Source: Flavobacteriaceae bacterium (lineage in GTDB: Bacteria; Bacteroidota; Bacteroidia; Flavobacteriales; Flavobacteriaceae). Taken from it: DNA of 64,000 nt. Shown piece after piece: positions 54,518-63,861 of this stretch. The position numbers and the translations under genes are program-made. Under the pieces are notes generated by a model. That model made no database searches, was not told where the DNA came from, and was given only the letters and a program-made list of their open reading frames with translations. Where the stretch lies: assembly GCA_947453195.1 (NCBI GenBank), contig CANGFO010000001.1, positions 186,001 to 250,000 on the forward strand, read 5' to 3'. Numbering within the stretch: the first letter of the stretch is position 1; each line of letters starts with the position of its first letter.

Positions 54518-55062
54518 GAAAAAAGTATAAAGCGTTACGAGCTGAATTATCTTCGGATTTTATAGAATCTCAAAGTTTGGCTATTGCCAATCAGATACTT
54601 TCTTTAGATATTTGGAATAAAACCTATTTTCATTTATTTTTATCTATCGCGGAACAAAAAGAAATTGATACTGAGTTTCTATTGCATGTATTTGCCGGAA
54701 AAGATAAAGAAGTAGTGGTTTCTAAAAGCGATTTTGTTACCTATAAAATGACACATTATCTACTAACAGATAACACCAAATTTGTGAAAAACGCTTATAA
54801 TATCCCTGAACCTGTTGACGGAATAGAAGTTCCGGTTTCAAAAATTGAAGTAGTTTTTGTGCCATTATTGGCCTTTGATAAAAAAGGAAATCGTGTAGGT
54901 TATGGCAAAGGATTTTATGATACTTTTTTATTGGAATGCCAACCCGGAACTATAAAAATTGGCTTGTCTTTCTTTGATGCAGAAGAATTCATTGAAGATA
55001 CTTCAGATATAGATGTCTCCCTAGATTATTGCGTTACTCCAGATAGAATTTATAAATTCTAA
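54499..55062 (+). CDS. 5-Formyltetrahydrofolate cyclo-ligase
   Basis: The enzyme recycles 5-formyl-THF to 5,10-methenyl-THF using ATP. The 187-residue product has the N-terminal basic nucleotide-binding helix (KSELRKKYKALRAEL) and the C-terminal signature LLAFDKKGNRVGYGKGFYDTFL, with the acidic and aromatic residues that hold substrate and ATP. Its ATG lies inside the end of the decarboxylase gene (19-base overlap in another frame), so its translation probably depends on that of the upstream gene. It ends seven bases from the convergent lspA stop. Confidence 0.94.
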   Translation: MFKSELRKKYKALRAELSSDFIESQSLAIANQILSLDIWNKTYFHLFLSIAEQKEIDTEFLLHVFAGKDKEVVVSKSDFVTYKMTHYLLTDNTKFVKNAYNIPEPVDGIEVPVSKIEVVFVPLLAFDKKGNRVGYGKGFYDTFLLECQPGTIKIGLSFFDAEEFIEDTSDIDVSLDYCVTPDRIYKF

Positions 55063-55069
55063 ATTCGAA

Positions 55070-55672
55070 TTAATTGGAATGCGCGAACGCTTTTTTATTG
55101 AAGAAAATCAAGATTCCAACTCCGGTAGAAATAGCAAAATCGGCCACATTAAAAATAGCATTGAAGAAAGTGATTTGTTTTCCTCCTATAAATGGCACCC
55201 AACTTGGCATCATATAATCTTCAATAAATGGAAAGTAGAACATATCCACTACTTTACCGTGAAACAAAGTTCCGTAGGGTTTATTAGATAAGTAAGTAGC
55301 TAAATGGTGGTGGCTGTCATCAAACACAATTCCGTAAAAAACAGAATCAATAATATTTCCAAATGCCCCAGCAAAAATCAAACAAATGGCAACAATTAAA
55401 TAGTTAGAGCGCATCTTTCTTGTTGCATCCCAAAGCCAATATCCAATAGCACCAACTGCAAAAATTCGGAAAACCGTTAAAAATAATTTTCCGTATTCAC
55501 CCGGAATTACTGTTCCCCAGGCCATCCCTTCATTTTCTATAAATAATATTTTAAACCATCTAAAAACTTCAACTTGTTCTCCCAAAACAAAATGTGTTTT
55601 TACAAACATCTTTGACCATTGATCAATTAGTAAGATTAAAATGATAAGTAGTGCCGAATTTCTTAGTTTCAT
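55070..55672 (-). CDS. lspA: Lipoprotein signal peptidase
   Basis: LspA cuts the signal peptide from lipoproteins after lipidation, so it processes the several lipoproteins seen in this window. The 200-residue product has four hydrophobic helices, AGAFGNIIDS, and the catalytic-type aspartates D143 in HGKVVDMFYF and D178 in FNVADFA. It is longer than the roughly 165-residue E. coli protein, mainly by an insertion between GNIID and VVDM, which I recall as normal in Bacteroidetes. It follows the DksA-like and ileS genes on the same strand. Confidence 0.96.
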   Translation of the reverse strand: MKLRNSALLIILILLIDQWSKMFVKTHFVLGEQVEVFRWFKILFIENEGMAWGTVIPGEYGKLFLTVFRIFAVGAIGYWLWDATRKMRSNYLIVAICLIFAGAFGNIIDSVFYGIVFDDSHHHLATYLSNKPYGTLFHGKVVDMFYFPFIEDYMMPSWVPFIGGKQITFFNAIFNVADFAISTGVGILIFFNKKAFAHSN

Positions 55673-55690
55673 TTTTCAGGGTTTATGCTG

Positions 55691-55698
55691 CAAAAGTA
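55691..55698 (-). promoter_or_regulatory. -7 box for lspA
   Basis: Minus-strand TACTTTTG matches TAnnTTTG, 18 bases before the lspA ATG at 55672 and directly after a terminator. Confidence 0.5.
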
Positions 55699-55717
55699 GT
55701 ATTATTTTTCCAAAAAA

Positions 55718-55738
55718 AAACGCTCTGTAAGAGCGTTT
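55718..55738 (-). terminator. Terminator of the ileS / DksA-like unit
   Basis: AAACGCTC, TGTAA loop, GAGCGTTT; on the minus strand the hairpin ends in nine T. It lies 20 bases past the DksA-like stop. Confidence 0.85.
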
Positions 55739-55758
55739 AAATTATTGAAATCAGATTA

Positions 55759-56139
55759 TTAACGTTGTAAATTTTTTGCTTCAATGCTCATTGTTGCATG
55801 AGGAACTATTTTCAAACGCTCTTTTCCAATTAGTTTTCCGGTTACTTTACAAATTCCGTAGGTTTTATTCTCAACACGGAAAAGTGCATTTTTTAAATCG
55901 CGAATAAATTTCTCTTGACGAATTGCCAATTGTGAATTTGCTTCTTTACTCATCGTTTCACTTCCTTCTTCAAATGCTTTAAAAGTAGGAGAGGTGTCAT
56001 CGGTACCATTGTTTAAATCATTCATGTAAGCACTTTTGATTAATTCTAAATCAACTTGTGCTTTTTCAATTTTGCCAAGGATAATTTCTTTGAACTCTGC
56101 CAAATCGGCATCAGAGTATCTCATTTTTTCATCTGTCAT
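55759..56139 (-). CDS. DksA/TraR-family protein with degenerate zinc finger
   Basis: The 126-residue product has the coiled-coil N-terminal half (about 10-90) and the DksA-type C-terminal motif YGICKVTGKLIGKERLKIVPHAT. DksA proteins enter the RNA polymerase secondary channel and work with ppGpp. Only C97 of the four zinc cysteines is kept; T100, S118 and A121 occupy the other positions, so no zinc is likely to be bound. I recall this form as common in Bacteroidetes. It lies seven bases after ileS and likely shares its transcript, as in many relatives. Confidence 0.9.
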   Translation of the reverse strand: MTDEKMRYSDADLAEFKEIILGKIEKAQVDLELIKSAYMNDLNNGTDDTSPTFKAFEEGSETMSKEANSQLAIRQEKFIRDLKNALFRVENKTYGICKVTGKLIGKERLKIVPHATMSIEAKNLQR

Positions 56140-56146
56140 CTTTGCT

Positions 56147-59100
56147 CTATTTTGAAATTAATATTTTTGTTTTTATATCGTCAAACTCTATTTCTATGCC
56201 TTCTGAAACCGTAGCTACAAATTGCAACTCTTTAGTTAAGGTTTCCGACATAATGTAGGCTTCATTATTTTTTATTGCCTGCTCTAATTCACTTTGTTGC
56301 TGAATTTGAACTTTAATCTTATCGGTAACTTCAAAACCAGAATCTTTTCTAATATTTTGAATTCGGTTAACCAATTCCCTTGCAATTCCTTCTTGTTTTA
56401 ATTCCTCAGAAATGGTAATGTCTAAAGCAACTGTAATTCCGTTAGCATTAGCAACCAACCATCCCGGAATATCCTGAGAAGTTATTTCTACATCTTGGGA
56501 TGTTAAAATTATACTTTTTCCTGATATTTCAATACTTAGTTCTCCTTTGGCATCCAATTGATTAATTTGCTCAGCCGAAAAACCTTGTATCTCTTTGGCA
56601 ATCAATCCCATATCTTTTCCAAATTGTGGGCCCAAAGCCTTGAAATTTGGTTTAATTTGTTTTACTAAAATCCCCGAAGCATCGTCTAATAATTCGATTT
56701 CTTTCACATTAACTTCCGCTTTAATCAAGTCAGAAACCGCCTCAATTTCAGCACGTTGATTGTTGTCAAGTATAGGTATAATAACCTTTTGCAACGGTTG
56801 ACGCACTTTAATCATTTCCTTTTTTCGAAGTGATAAAACTAATGAAGAAACGGTTTGCGCTTTCATCATTCTGCTTTCCAATGATTTATCAACAAAGTTT
56901 TCAACGGAAATCGGAAATTTTGCCAAATGTACACTGTCAAAATCTTCTAATTGTGTTGCTTGCGTTAAATCTTTGTAAAGTTTCTCCATAAAGAAAGGCG
57001 CGATAGGAGCAGATAGTTTGGCCACATTTAACAAACAAGTAAATAAGGTTTGATACGCTGCAATTTTATCGGTGCCGTATTCGCCTTTCCAAAATCTTCT
57101 TCTGCATAAACGCACATACCAGTTACTTAAATTTTCTTGTACAAAATCAGAAATCGCTCTTGCCGCTTTAGTTGGTTCGTATTCTTCATAATAACCATCT
57201 ACCACTTTGATCAACGTATGTAATTCAGATAATATCCATCGGTCTATTTCGGGTCTTTCATTTAGTGGAACTTCTGCTTCTGCATAAGTAAACCCATCAA
57301 TATTGGCATACAAACTAAAGAACGAATAGGTGTTGTATAAAGTCCCGAAGAATTTTCTTCTCACTTCTGCAATTCCTTCTAAATCAAATTTTAAGTTGTC
57401 CCAAGGATTGGCATTCGAAATCATGTACCAACGCGTAGCATCTGGGCCATACTCGGATAATGTTTCAAATGGATCAATAGCATTTCCTAATCGTTTTGAC
57501 ATCTTTTGTCCGTTTTTATCCAAAACTAAACCATTAGAAACTACATTTTTATAGGCTGTTTTATCAAATACTAAAGTTGAAATAGCATGTAAAGTATAAA
57601 ACCAACCACGAGTTTGATCGACTCCTTCCGCAATAAAATCGGCGGGGAACGCTTTATTTTCGTCAATTAAATCTTTATTTTCAAATGGATAATGCCATTG
57701 TGCATAAGGCATAGCCCCCGAATCAAACCACACATCAATTAAGTCAGATTCGCGTTTCATTACTTTTCCAGAAGGTGAAACCAATTCAATGTTGTCAACT
57801 ACATTTTTGTGTAAATCAACTAGTTCATAGTTTGCTTCGCTCATGTTTCCGACCTCAAATCCTTTAAAAGGATTTTCTTTTTGGATTCCTGCAGCGATTG
57901 ATTTTTCAATTTCAGAATACAATTCCTCAACAGAACCAATTAGCATTTCTTCGGTTCCGTCTTCGGTTCTCCATATTGGCAATGGAATTCCCCAATATCT
58001 TGAACGCGATAAATTCCAATCGTTGGCATTTTTTAACCAATTTCCAAAACGACCTTCTCCAGTTGCTTTTGGCTTCCAGTTGATGGTTTCATTCAGGTCG
58101 AACATTCGATCTTTAATTTCGGTTACTTTGATGAACCAAGAATCAAGCGGATAGTATAAAATTGGTTTGTCTGTTCTCCAACAATGTGGGTAACTGTGCA
58201 CGTATTTTTCGACTTTAAATGCCTTATTTTCTTCTTTTAATTGAATGGCAATTTCCACATCGGCAGAACGCTCTGGCGCTTCACCATCGTTGTAATATTC
58301 GTTTTTAACGTATTTGCCAGAATAGTCTCCTAGACCTTGAATAAATTTACCTTGTAAATCTACTAAAGGAACAGGGTTTCCGTTTTCATCTAAAACCAAC
58401 ATTGGCGGTACTTCTGGAGTTGCTTCTTTGGCAACTTTAGCATCATCTGCTCCAAAAGTTGGCGCAGTATGTACAATTCCAGTTCCGTCTTCAGTAGTTA
58501 CAAAATCTCCTGAAATTATTCTAAATGCATTTTCTGGATTTTGATACGGCAACGCCAATGGCATCAATTGTTCGTATCGAATTCCCACTAAATCAGCTCC
58601 CTTGCATTCGGCAAGAATTTGATAGGGAATTTTTTTATCTCCATCTTTAAAATTTTCAAAATCGGAAGACTCTGAAGATTCGAAAAAGGTTTTCCCGAAT
58701 TGTTTTCCAACCAAATTTTTAGCCAAAATCACATTAACCGGAAGGAAAGTATATTGGTTGAAAGTTTTTACTAAAACATAATCAATTTTTGGCCCAACTG
58801 TTAAGGCAGTATTGCTTGGTAAAGTCCATGGAGTAGTGGTCCAAGCTAAAATATGAACAGTTACAAAACCTTGTAAAAAACTAGGTAAAGTATCGGTTTT
58901 TGTTAGAAACTGAGCAACAACTGTAGTATCGGTTACATCCCGGTAACTTCCTGGTTGGTTTACTTCGTGAGAAGATAATCCAGTACCCGCTTTTGGCGAA
59001 TACGGCTGAATGGTGTAGCCTTTGTATAGTAAATCTTTGTTGTAAATTTGTTTCAGCAACCACCAAACGCTTTCCATGTATTTGGATTTGTAGGTCACAT

Positions 59101-59548
59101 ACGGATCTTCCATATCTACCCAATAACCCATTTTTTCGGTAAGGTCGTTCCAAACATCGGTATAGCGCATTACGGTTTTCTTACATGCTTCGTTGTATTG
59201 CTCTACTGAAATTGTTTTTCCAATGTCTTCTTTGGTGATGCCTAATTCTTTTTCGGTTCCTAATTCAACTGGCAATCCATGCGTATCCCAACCCGCTTTA
59301 CGCTTTACTTGAAAGCCTTTTTGGGTTTTATAACGGCAAAAAATATCTTTAATAGCGCGTGCCATTACGTGGTGAATTCCAGGTAATCCGTTTGCCGATG
59401 GTGGTCCTTCAAAGAAAACATAAGGAGTGCTTCCTTCTCTTGAAGTTACCGATTGTTCAAAGATGTTTTTTTCTTTCCAAAATTTTAGTACTTCAGATGC
59501 CACTGTTGGCAAGTCAAGCCCTTTGTATTCCGTAAATTTTGTGCTCAT
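56147..59548 (-). CDS. ileS: Isoleucyl-tRNA synthetase
   Basis: Class I synthetase that charges tRNA-Ile. I start at 59548 (MSTKFTEYKGLDLP), giving 1133 residues; the frame continues upstream to 59617 but that part overlaps the promoter region. It has the HIGH-type motif in PPSANGLPGIHHVMARA, the editing domain (TTPWTLPSNTAL and GTGIVHTAPTFGADD), the KMSKR loop in GQKMSKRLGNAID, and a long C-terminal anticodon-binding region typical of the eukaryote-like IleS type 2 found in Bacteroidetes. It is followed by the DksA-like gene and lspA. Confidence 0.97.
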   Translation of the reverse strand: MSTKFTEYKGLDLPTVASEVLKFWKEKNIFEQSVTSREGSTPYVFFEGPPSANGLPGIHHVMARAIKDIFCRYKTQKGFQVKRKAGWDTHGLPVELGTEKELGITKEDIGKTISVEQYNEACKKTVMRYTDVWNDLTEKMGYWVDMEDPYVTYKSKYMESVWWLLKQIYNKDLLYKGYTIQPYSPKAGTGLSSHEVNQPGSYRDVTDTTVVAQFLTKTDTLPSFLQGFVTVHILAWTTTPWTLPSNTALTVGPKIDYVLVKTFNQYTFLPVNVILAKNLVGKQFGKTFFESSESSDFENFKDGDKKIPYQILAECKGADLVGIRYEQLMPLALPYQNPENAFRIISGDFVTTEDGTGIVHTAPTFGADDAKVAKEATPEVPPMLVLDENGNPVPLVDLQGKFIQGLGDYSGKYVKNEYYNDGEAPERSADVEIAIQLKEENKAFKVEKYVHSYPHCWRTDKPILYYPLDSWFIKVTEIKDRMFDLNETINWKPKATGEGRFGNWLKNANDWNLSRSRYWGIPLPIWRTEDGTEEMLIGSVEELYSEIEKSIAAGIQKENPFKGFEVGNMSEANYELVDLHKNVVDNIELVSPSGKVMKRESDLIDVWFDSGAMPYAQWHYPFENKDLIDENKAFPADFIAEGVDQTRGWFYTLHAISTLVFDKTAYKNVVSNGLVLDKNGQKMSKRLGNAIDPFETLSEYGPDATRWYMISNANPWDNLKFDLEGIAEVRRKFFGTLYNTYSFFSLYANIDGFTYAEAEVPLNERPEIDRWILSELHTLIKVVDGYYEEYEPTKAARAISDFVQENLSNWYVRLCRRRFWKGEYGTDKIAAYQTLFTCLLNVAKLSAPIAPFFMEKLYKDLTQATQLEDFDSVHLAKFPISVENFVDKSLESRMMKAQTVSSLVLSLRKKEMIKVRQPLQKVIIPILDNNQRAEIEAVSDLIKAEVNVKEIELLDDASGILVKQIKPNFKALGPQFGKDMGLIAKEIQGFSAEQINQLDAKGELSIEISGKSIILTSQDVEITSQDIPGWLVANANGITVALDITISEELKQEGIARELVNRIQNIRKDSGFEVTDKIKVQIQQQSELEQAIKNNEAYIMSETLTKELQFVATVSEGIEIEFDDIKTKILISK

Positions 59549-59574
59549 TATTTTGGTTGCTAAAAATCGAATTG

Positions 59575-59582
59575 CGAAAGTA
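59575..59582 (-). promoter_or_regulatory. Variant -7 box for ileS
   Basis: Minus-strand TACTTTCG differs from TAnnTTTG at one base, 26 bases before the ATG at 59548. Confidence 0.35.
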
Positions 59583-59671
59583 AGGAATTTTGATAAAAGA
59601 GAATAAAAAATAGACAAAAGAGCGCCGACTTTTATCTAAAAATTCGAAAGTTTTTTCAAATTACCGATTTT

Positions 59672-60385
59672 TTATGCAAAAACCTCTTTTAGAACCTCTA
59701 AAGATTTTGGTTTTTTAAATCCGTCAAGATGAATTGAGTAGTAATTTAGAAGGATATTCAAGATAAGTTGGCGTTCTATTCCGTTAAAGACTTTTTGATT
59801 GGAATCAAATTTTAAAGCAACTAATTTTTTAAGTAACGAAGTTTCGTGTTCCGAAAGGCAATTTATTCCTTGAAAGATAGTAAAACCACCTTCATCCATA
59901 GAGAAAAATTTAGCATCAACATCGGAAGTGTCGGGATAGAAACCAAGAAATTTTGTGATTTCTAAGAGTAAGATTAAATGAAAATTAGAAGTTTCTTCAT
60001 GTGTATCCAACCAAGTTAGCGCTGTTTCTAAGAAGGTAAATAAATCTTCATTTTTTTCTTCTTCTTGAATGCTATGATGCAACATTTCTGACAAAAATAT
60101 TACAATGGTACTTTTAATTACATCGGTATTAATTGTTTGAAAAGCAGTGGCAAGTTTGATGTCTTTAAAGTGTTCTAAAGTGCCTTTATTTTTATGATTG
60201 GCTTCAATTTCTAGAATAGTAAGCGGTTGAAAATAGGCTATTTTTTGGCTGGACTTTTTACCCGAATAGGCACTTGCTACAAAGTAACTTTTTAACCCAT
60301 CTGAAAGGGTAAAGCACTTCACAATCAAGCTTTTTTCTTGGTATTTTAGTGAAGAAAGTACAATTGCTTTGGTTTTTACCAACAT
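59672..60385 (-). CDS. recO: DNA repair protein RecO
   Basis: RecO works with RecF and RecR to load RecA on single-stranded DNA. The 237-residue product has the N-terminal OB fold (AIVLSSLKYQEKSLIVKCFT) and the helical C-terminal domain, in which TFLETALTWLD and the FYPDTSDVDAKFFSMDEGGF segments are recognisable. No four-cysteine zinc motif is present, as in many Bacteroidetes RecO proteins. It starts five bases downstream of the acyltransferase gene and is the last gene of that run. Confidence 0.9.
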   Translation of the reverse strand: MLVKTKAIVLSSLKYQEKSLIVKCFTLSDGLKSYFVASAYSGKKSSQKIAYFQPLTILEIEANHKNKGTLEHFKDIKLATAFQTINTDVIKSTIVIFLSEMLHHSIQEEEKNEDLFTFLETALTWLDTHEETSNFHLILLLEITKFLGFYPDTSDVDAKFFSMDEGGFTIFQGINCLSEHETSLLKKLVALKFDSNQKVFNGIERQLILNILLNYYSIHLDGFKKPKSLEVLKEVFA

Positions 60386-60390
60386 GGAAA

Positions 60391-61422
60391 TTAATTATTA
60401 TATCTAGCAATAAATCTCTTTTCAACTAAAAACCATGAAAAAACTGCAAAGATAAATGATATTAAAAGCACTAAAAAGGTCATCAAAAAAGGGTTAAATT
60501 TCACAAATAAATCATACTGTTTAAAGATTTGAATTATTGGAAAGTGATAAATGTAAAACCCGTAAGTGAAATCCCCATACTTTCCAAAATTGTTCAAAAC
60601 AGGAATATTATATGCTGAAACAATAATAATTACTCCTAGAGAAATTGGAAACAAAATGTTTACTGCAACATTAATTTTATATGTTATAGCAATTGCAAAA
60701 ATGGCAAAAAAAAGATAAAACCATCTTTTCTGAAATAATTTTTGATAATATAAAAACAAAAAAATACCTGAACAAAAATAAGACAAATAACCTGGAAACT
60801 GTTTTGCTAATAATGGTTTATCAAAATAAAAATCCATCAAATACCAATATATAAATGAAAATATATATAGTATTGTCAATACTAAGACTGTCTTTTTTAG
60901 TTTATAGATAATTACGAAAATTAAGGGTAAAAAAAGGTAAAAAGCTTCTTCAACTTTTAATGTCCAAAGTGAACCATTTACAGCACACATCAAATTGTTA
61001 TTGAAAACCCCTGGCAAACAAGGATGCACAAAGTTCATAAATATAGAATTCCACGCAACATATCTATAAAAATCAATATTAAAAAAATAATCATTAAAAC
61101 TTATATTGCTAACAAAAAAAAGAGTTATTGCTGCTAATAGTACTACAAATAAGTAAGCTGGTAAAATTCTTTTAGCTCTTTTAATAATATACGTTTTTAA
61201 TGAAGTTGTATTTACATAACTTTTAGCTACTAAAAACCCGCTTATTATAAAAAATCCTTTTACTGCAAGATTTGCATTGAAAATTTTTGCAAAAAATCTT
61301 AAGTTTTCATTTTGAGAAAGTACTGCAATGTGATAAAATAGTATTTGTAAAGCAAAGAAGAATCTTAAAAAATCAAAACAATTTTTTTGCTCAATTTGTT
61401 TAATACTTTCATTGTAGATCAT
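60391..61422 (-). CDS. OafA/YrhL-type membrane acyltransferase (acyltransferase family 3)
   Basis: The 343-residue product has about ten hydrophobic helices and the family start FDFLRFFFALQILFYHIAVL, with the conserved His in the first helix, then GFFIISGFLVAKSYVN and NGSLWTLKVEEAFYLFLP (the WTLxxE motif). Such enzymes add acetyl or longer acyl groups to surface glycans such as O-antigen or exopolysaccharide. Its DNA looks more AT-rich than its neighbours, a hint of transfer. Its ATG overlaps the stop of porZ as ATGA, so the two are translationally coupled. Confidence 0.9.
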   Translation of the reverse strand: MIYNESIKQIEQKNCFDFLRFFFALQILFYHIAVLSQNENLRFFAKIFNANLAVKGFFIISGFLVAKSYVNTTSLKTYIIKRAKRILPAYLFVVLLAAITLFFVSNISFNDYFFNIDFYRYVAWNSIFMNFVHPCLPGVFNNNLMCAVNGSLWTLKVEEAFYLFLPLIFVIIYKLKKTVLVLTILYIFSFIYWYLMDFYFDKPLLAKQFPGYLSYFCSGIFLFLYYQKLFQKRWFYLFFAIFAIAITYKINVAVNILFPISLGVIIIVSAYNIPVLNNFGKYGDFTYGFYIYHFPIIQIFKQYDLFVKFNPFLMTFLVLLISFIFAVFSWFLVEKRFIARYNN

Positions 61423-63737
61423 CTTATTATCATTACTTTTTTAATGGTTGTTTCTATGCCATCTTGAGCAGAAACGAGAATCATATACACCCCAGAAGCT
61501 ACTTTGTAATTGCCAAAAGCGGTAGTATCCCATTCAATAGTTCCTCCTTCGGAAGTAGTTTCATAAACCAAATTACCTTCAATGTCAGTTATTTTTACAA
61601 CTGCTTTATTTGTTAGATTAGCAATTTTTACTGTTCCTGTATATTCAGGTCTAACAGGATTTGGATATACATACACCGAATTTAAGTCGCCACTTGCGTT
61701 AGTCGCTGTTCCTTTGTAGGACACCAACCCTTTATCGGTTGCAAAAAACACTTCTCCCGTTACCCCATCAATCTCGATATCGTTAATATTATTGGAAGGC
61801 AAAGGAGAATTTTCTTTCGTAAAATGATAAATGGTTTCTTGACCATTTGAAGAAACCAAATACACCCCTGAATCGGCTATGGCAACCCATTTTCTATTGG
61901 CACCATCTACAGCAATATCAACAATAAACTGATCGTAAAATAACTCTTGTGCCAAATCATTTTCAAGAATGATTATTGATTTAGCTTGAAGGTCGGTTTC
62001 AGAAATAAAGGAATCTACGGAAGGGATTATTCGTAGCCCATTTGCAGTTCCAATCCAGACTTGATTTTTAGTATCCACCGCCACACATCGAACACTAATA
62101 GACGGTAGATTTCCATCGGTACCTGTTTTTAATCTTATAAATTTATTGTTGTATTTTTCATTAAATGCCATTAATCCATTTGCTCTAAAGGAAGGAATCC
62201 ATTTGGTGTCATTTTTATCAATTGCTATTTTTCCGAAACTCTCATAATACGGATTTTCCATTTGACTCACCAAATCATAGGTTTGCCAAGTTGCATTTGA
62301 TTTTAATACTTTTATAGGCTTATTTACAAGTGAATTGGTCATCCATAAATTATTTTTTCCGTCAAATGCGGCTCCGTTAATTCTAACAGAGATATAATTA
62401 GGAACTGTAGGAACCCATTGCTGACTTTCAGGTCCATTTGGTGGCGAAGTCAATTCATTAAATAAAGTAATCGCGCCATTTTTTATTTTTAATAGTCCAG
62501 TTTGAAATGAACAAATATAAACTTCATTTTCATCTTTAGGATTTGGAACTACATCGGTTAGTGTTACTGCTCCAAGTAAATCATTATAAGGAATTATAGT
62601 CCAGCCGGTTTGTATGTTGTAGGTACTAATTGGTTTTGGCAATGCATCGGGATTTGGCAATGGAGTGTTTTCGTATGCTCCATAAGTGACCCAAAGTTTG
62701 TTAGGAGCCTTTTTTGCTCTAAAAACTTTATTGCTAATTGGGCCATTAGGGAGTAAAAATTCTATATTATTTGAACCAGAAATTGATGAGGTGATAACTC
62801 CATATTCGGTGGTGCCAATATACACTTCATTATTGATAACTGTAGCGCAGGTAAAGGTAGGAGAGCCGTTTGAAACTTGTGTGTTTTGAAAATAAAATAC
62901 TTGAACTAAATTGGAATCATACACATAAACTTCATTCAATGTGGCAACAATTAAATAGCTACTGTACGATCTAATGTCTACTATTTTATTGGCATATTGA
63001 GCAACTTGAGTAAAGTTAGCTCCGTCGTATTTAATTAATTTATTATCCGATCGTGCGGCAAAAACTAGGTTGTTAAAAGCGGTAATTCCTTCCCAATAAA
63101 AACCCGAAATATCAACCCATTGGTTGTAATCATTTAAAAAAGGATTAGCAAAACTAACTTTTCTAATGCCGCTCCCCGAGGTATTTCCTTGTGTTGCTGC
63201 ATAAATAGATCCGTTAGTAATACAAGTTTGTTTTACCGAAATATAATTCCCTGACGGCCCCATATAATAAGTGTCTCCGAATTCAAGAGTATCTAAATCA
63301 AATAGGGTAATTCCATAATTAGTAGATATATATAATTTGTTGTTGTATTCTAAAAAATGATTGATTTGTTTTATCCCTGCCGGAACAGGTACTTCATCTC
63401 GAATACCGGTTTTGTATAAATAAGTACCATCTGCATTTACTACCAACAGCAGCCCATTACTATTTCCTACAAAAGATTTATTTACCGAATCACTGTGGTA
63501 AAATGCGGTTATTGTTTCTGCCTCTAATCCATCAATAGAGGTGGTTGTTTTAAGGTCGTTTGTGTTTAGGTTTTTTGAAAAAAAGGCGTTTTCAGATGAA
63601 GCAAAAATATTTTCAGATGCTTCAGAAATATCGGTAATTTGATTGTATGAAAAATAGCCTTGCCACTTTTGGTTATTTTGAGAATAACCAACAACAGCAA
63701 TTAATGATAGGATTAAGAATACGATTCTTTTGAGCAT
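61419..63737 (-). CDS. porZ: PorZ-like T9SS beta-propeller protein with type A C-terminal domain
   Basis: In Porphyromonas gingivalis PorZ sits on the surface, binds anionic LPS and supplies it to the PorU sortase for anchoring T9SS cargo. The 772-residue product has a signal peptide (FLILSLIAVVGYSQ), two beta-propeller regions (about 25-330 and 340-680, with blades such as NNLWMTNS and NQVWIGTANGLRIIP), and a type A T9SS C-terminal domain (about 690-772; VYVYPNPVRPEYTGTVKI to IKKVMIIR). Length and order match PorZ. It heads the porZ-acyltransferase-recO run and has its own promoter box. Confidence 0.92.
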   Translation of the reverse strand: MLKRIVFLILSLIAVVGYSQNNQKWQGYFSYNQITDISEASENIFASSENAFFSKNLNTNDLKTTTSIDGLEAETITAFYHSDSVNKSFVGNSNGLLLVVNADGTYLYKTGIRDEVPVPAGIKQINHFLEYNNKLYISTNYGITLFDLDTLEFGDTYYMGPSGNYISVKQTCITNGSIYAATQGNTSGSGIRKVSFANPFLNDYNQWVDISGFYWEGITAFNNLVFAARSDNKLIKYDGANFTQVAQYANKIVDIRSYSSYLIVATLNEVYVYDSNLVQVFYFQNTQVSNGSPTFTCATVINNEVYIGTTEYGVITSSISGSNNIEFLLPNGPISNKVFRAKKAPNKLWVTYGAYENTPLPNPDALPKPISTYNIQTGWTIIPYNDLLGAVTLTDVVPNPKDENEVYICSFQTGLLKIKNGAITLFNELTSPPNGPESQQWVPTVPNYISVRINGAAFDGKNNLWMTNSLVNKPIKVLKSNATWQTYDLVSQMENPYYESFGKIAIDKNDTKWIPSFRANGLMAFNEKYNNKFIRLKTGTDGNLPSISVRCVAVDTKNQVWIGTANGLRIIPSVDSFISETDLQAKSIIILENDLAQELFYDQFIVDIAVDGANRKWVAIADSGVYLVSSNGQETIYHFTKENSPLPSNNINDIEIDGVTGEVFFATDKGLVSYKGTATNASGDLNSVYVYPNPVRPEYTGTVKIANLTNKAVVKITDIEGNLVYETTSEGGTIEWDTTAFGNYKVASGVYMILVSAQDGIETTIKKVMIIR

Positions 63738-63757
63738 TTTTCAATAAAATTTGATCA

Positions 63758-63765
63758 CAAAGATA
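63758..63765 (-). promoter_or_regulatory. -7 box for porZ
   Basis: Minus-strand TATCTTTG matches TAnnTTTG, 20 bases before the ATG at 63737. Confidence 0.5.
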
Positions 63766-63809
63766 CTATAAAACGCATTTATTTGTGTTTTCATATCATG
63801 CAATAAAAA

Positions 63810-63838
63810 AACCTTCTTTCCGATAAAGAAAGAAGGTT
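63810..63838 (-). terminator. Terminator of the glutamate dehydrogenase gene
   Basis: AACCTTCTTTC and complement around a seven-base loop; on the minus strand it ends in a T-run, 23 bases past the gdhA stop. Confidence 0.85.
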
Positions 63839-63861
63839 GTTTATGTAGATTAAAATTGTTT

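Noticed and set aside
59549..59617. Upstream extension of ileS to 59617
   Set aside because: The extension overlaps the probable promoter and IleS normally starts near MSTKFTEY.
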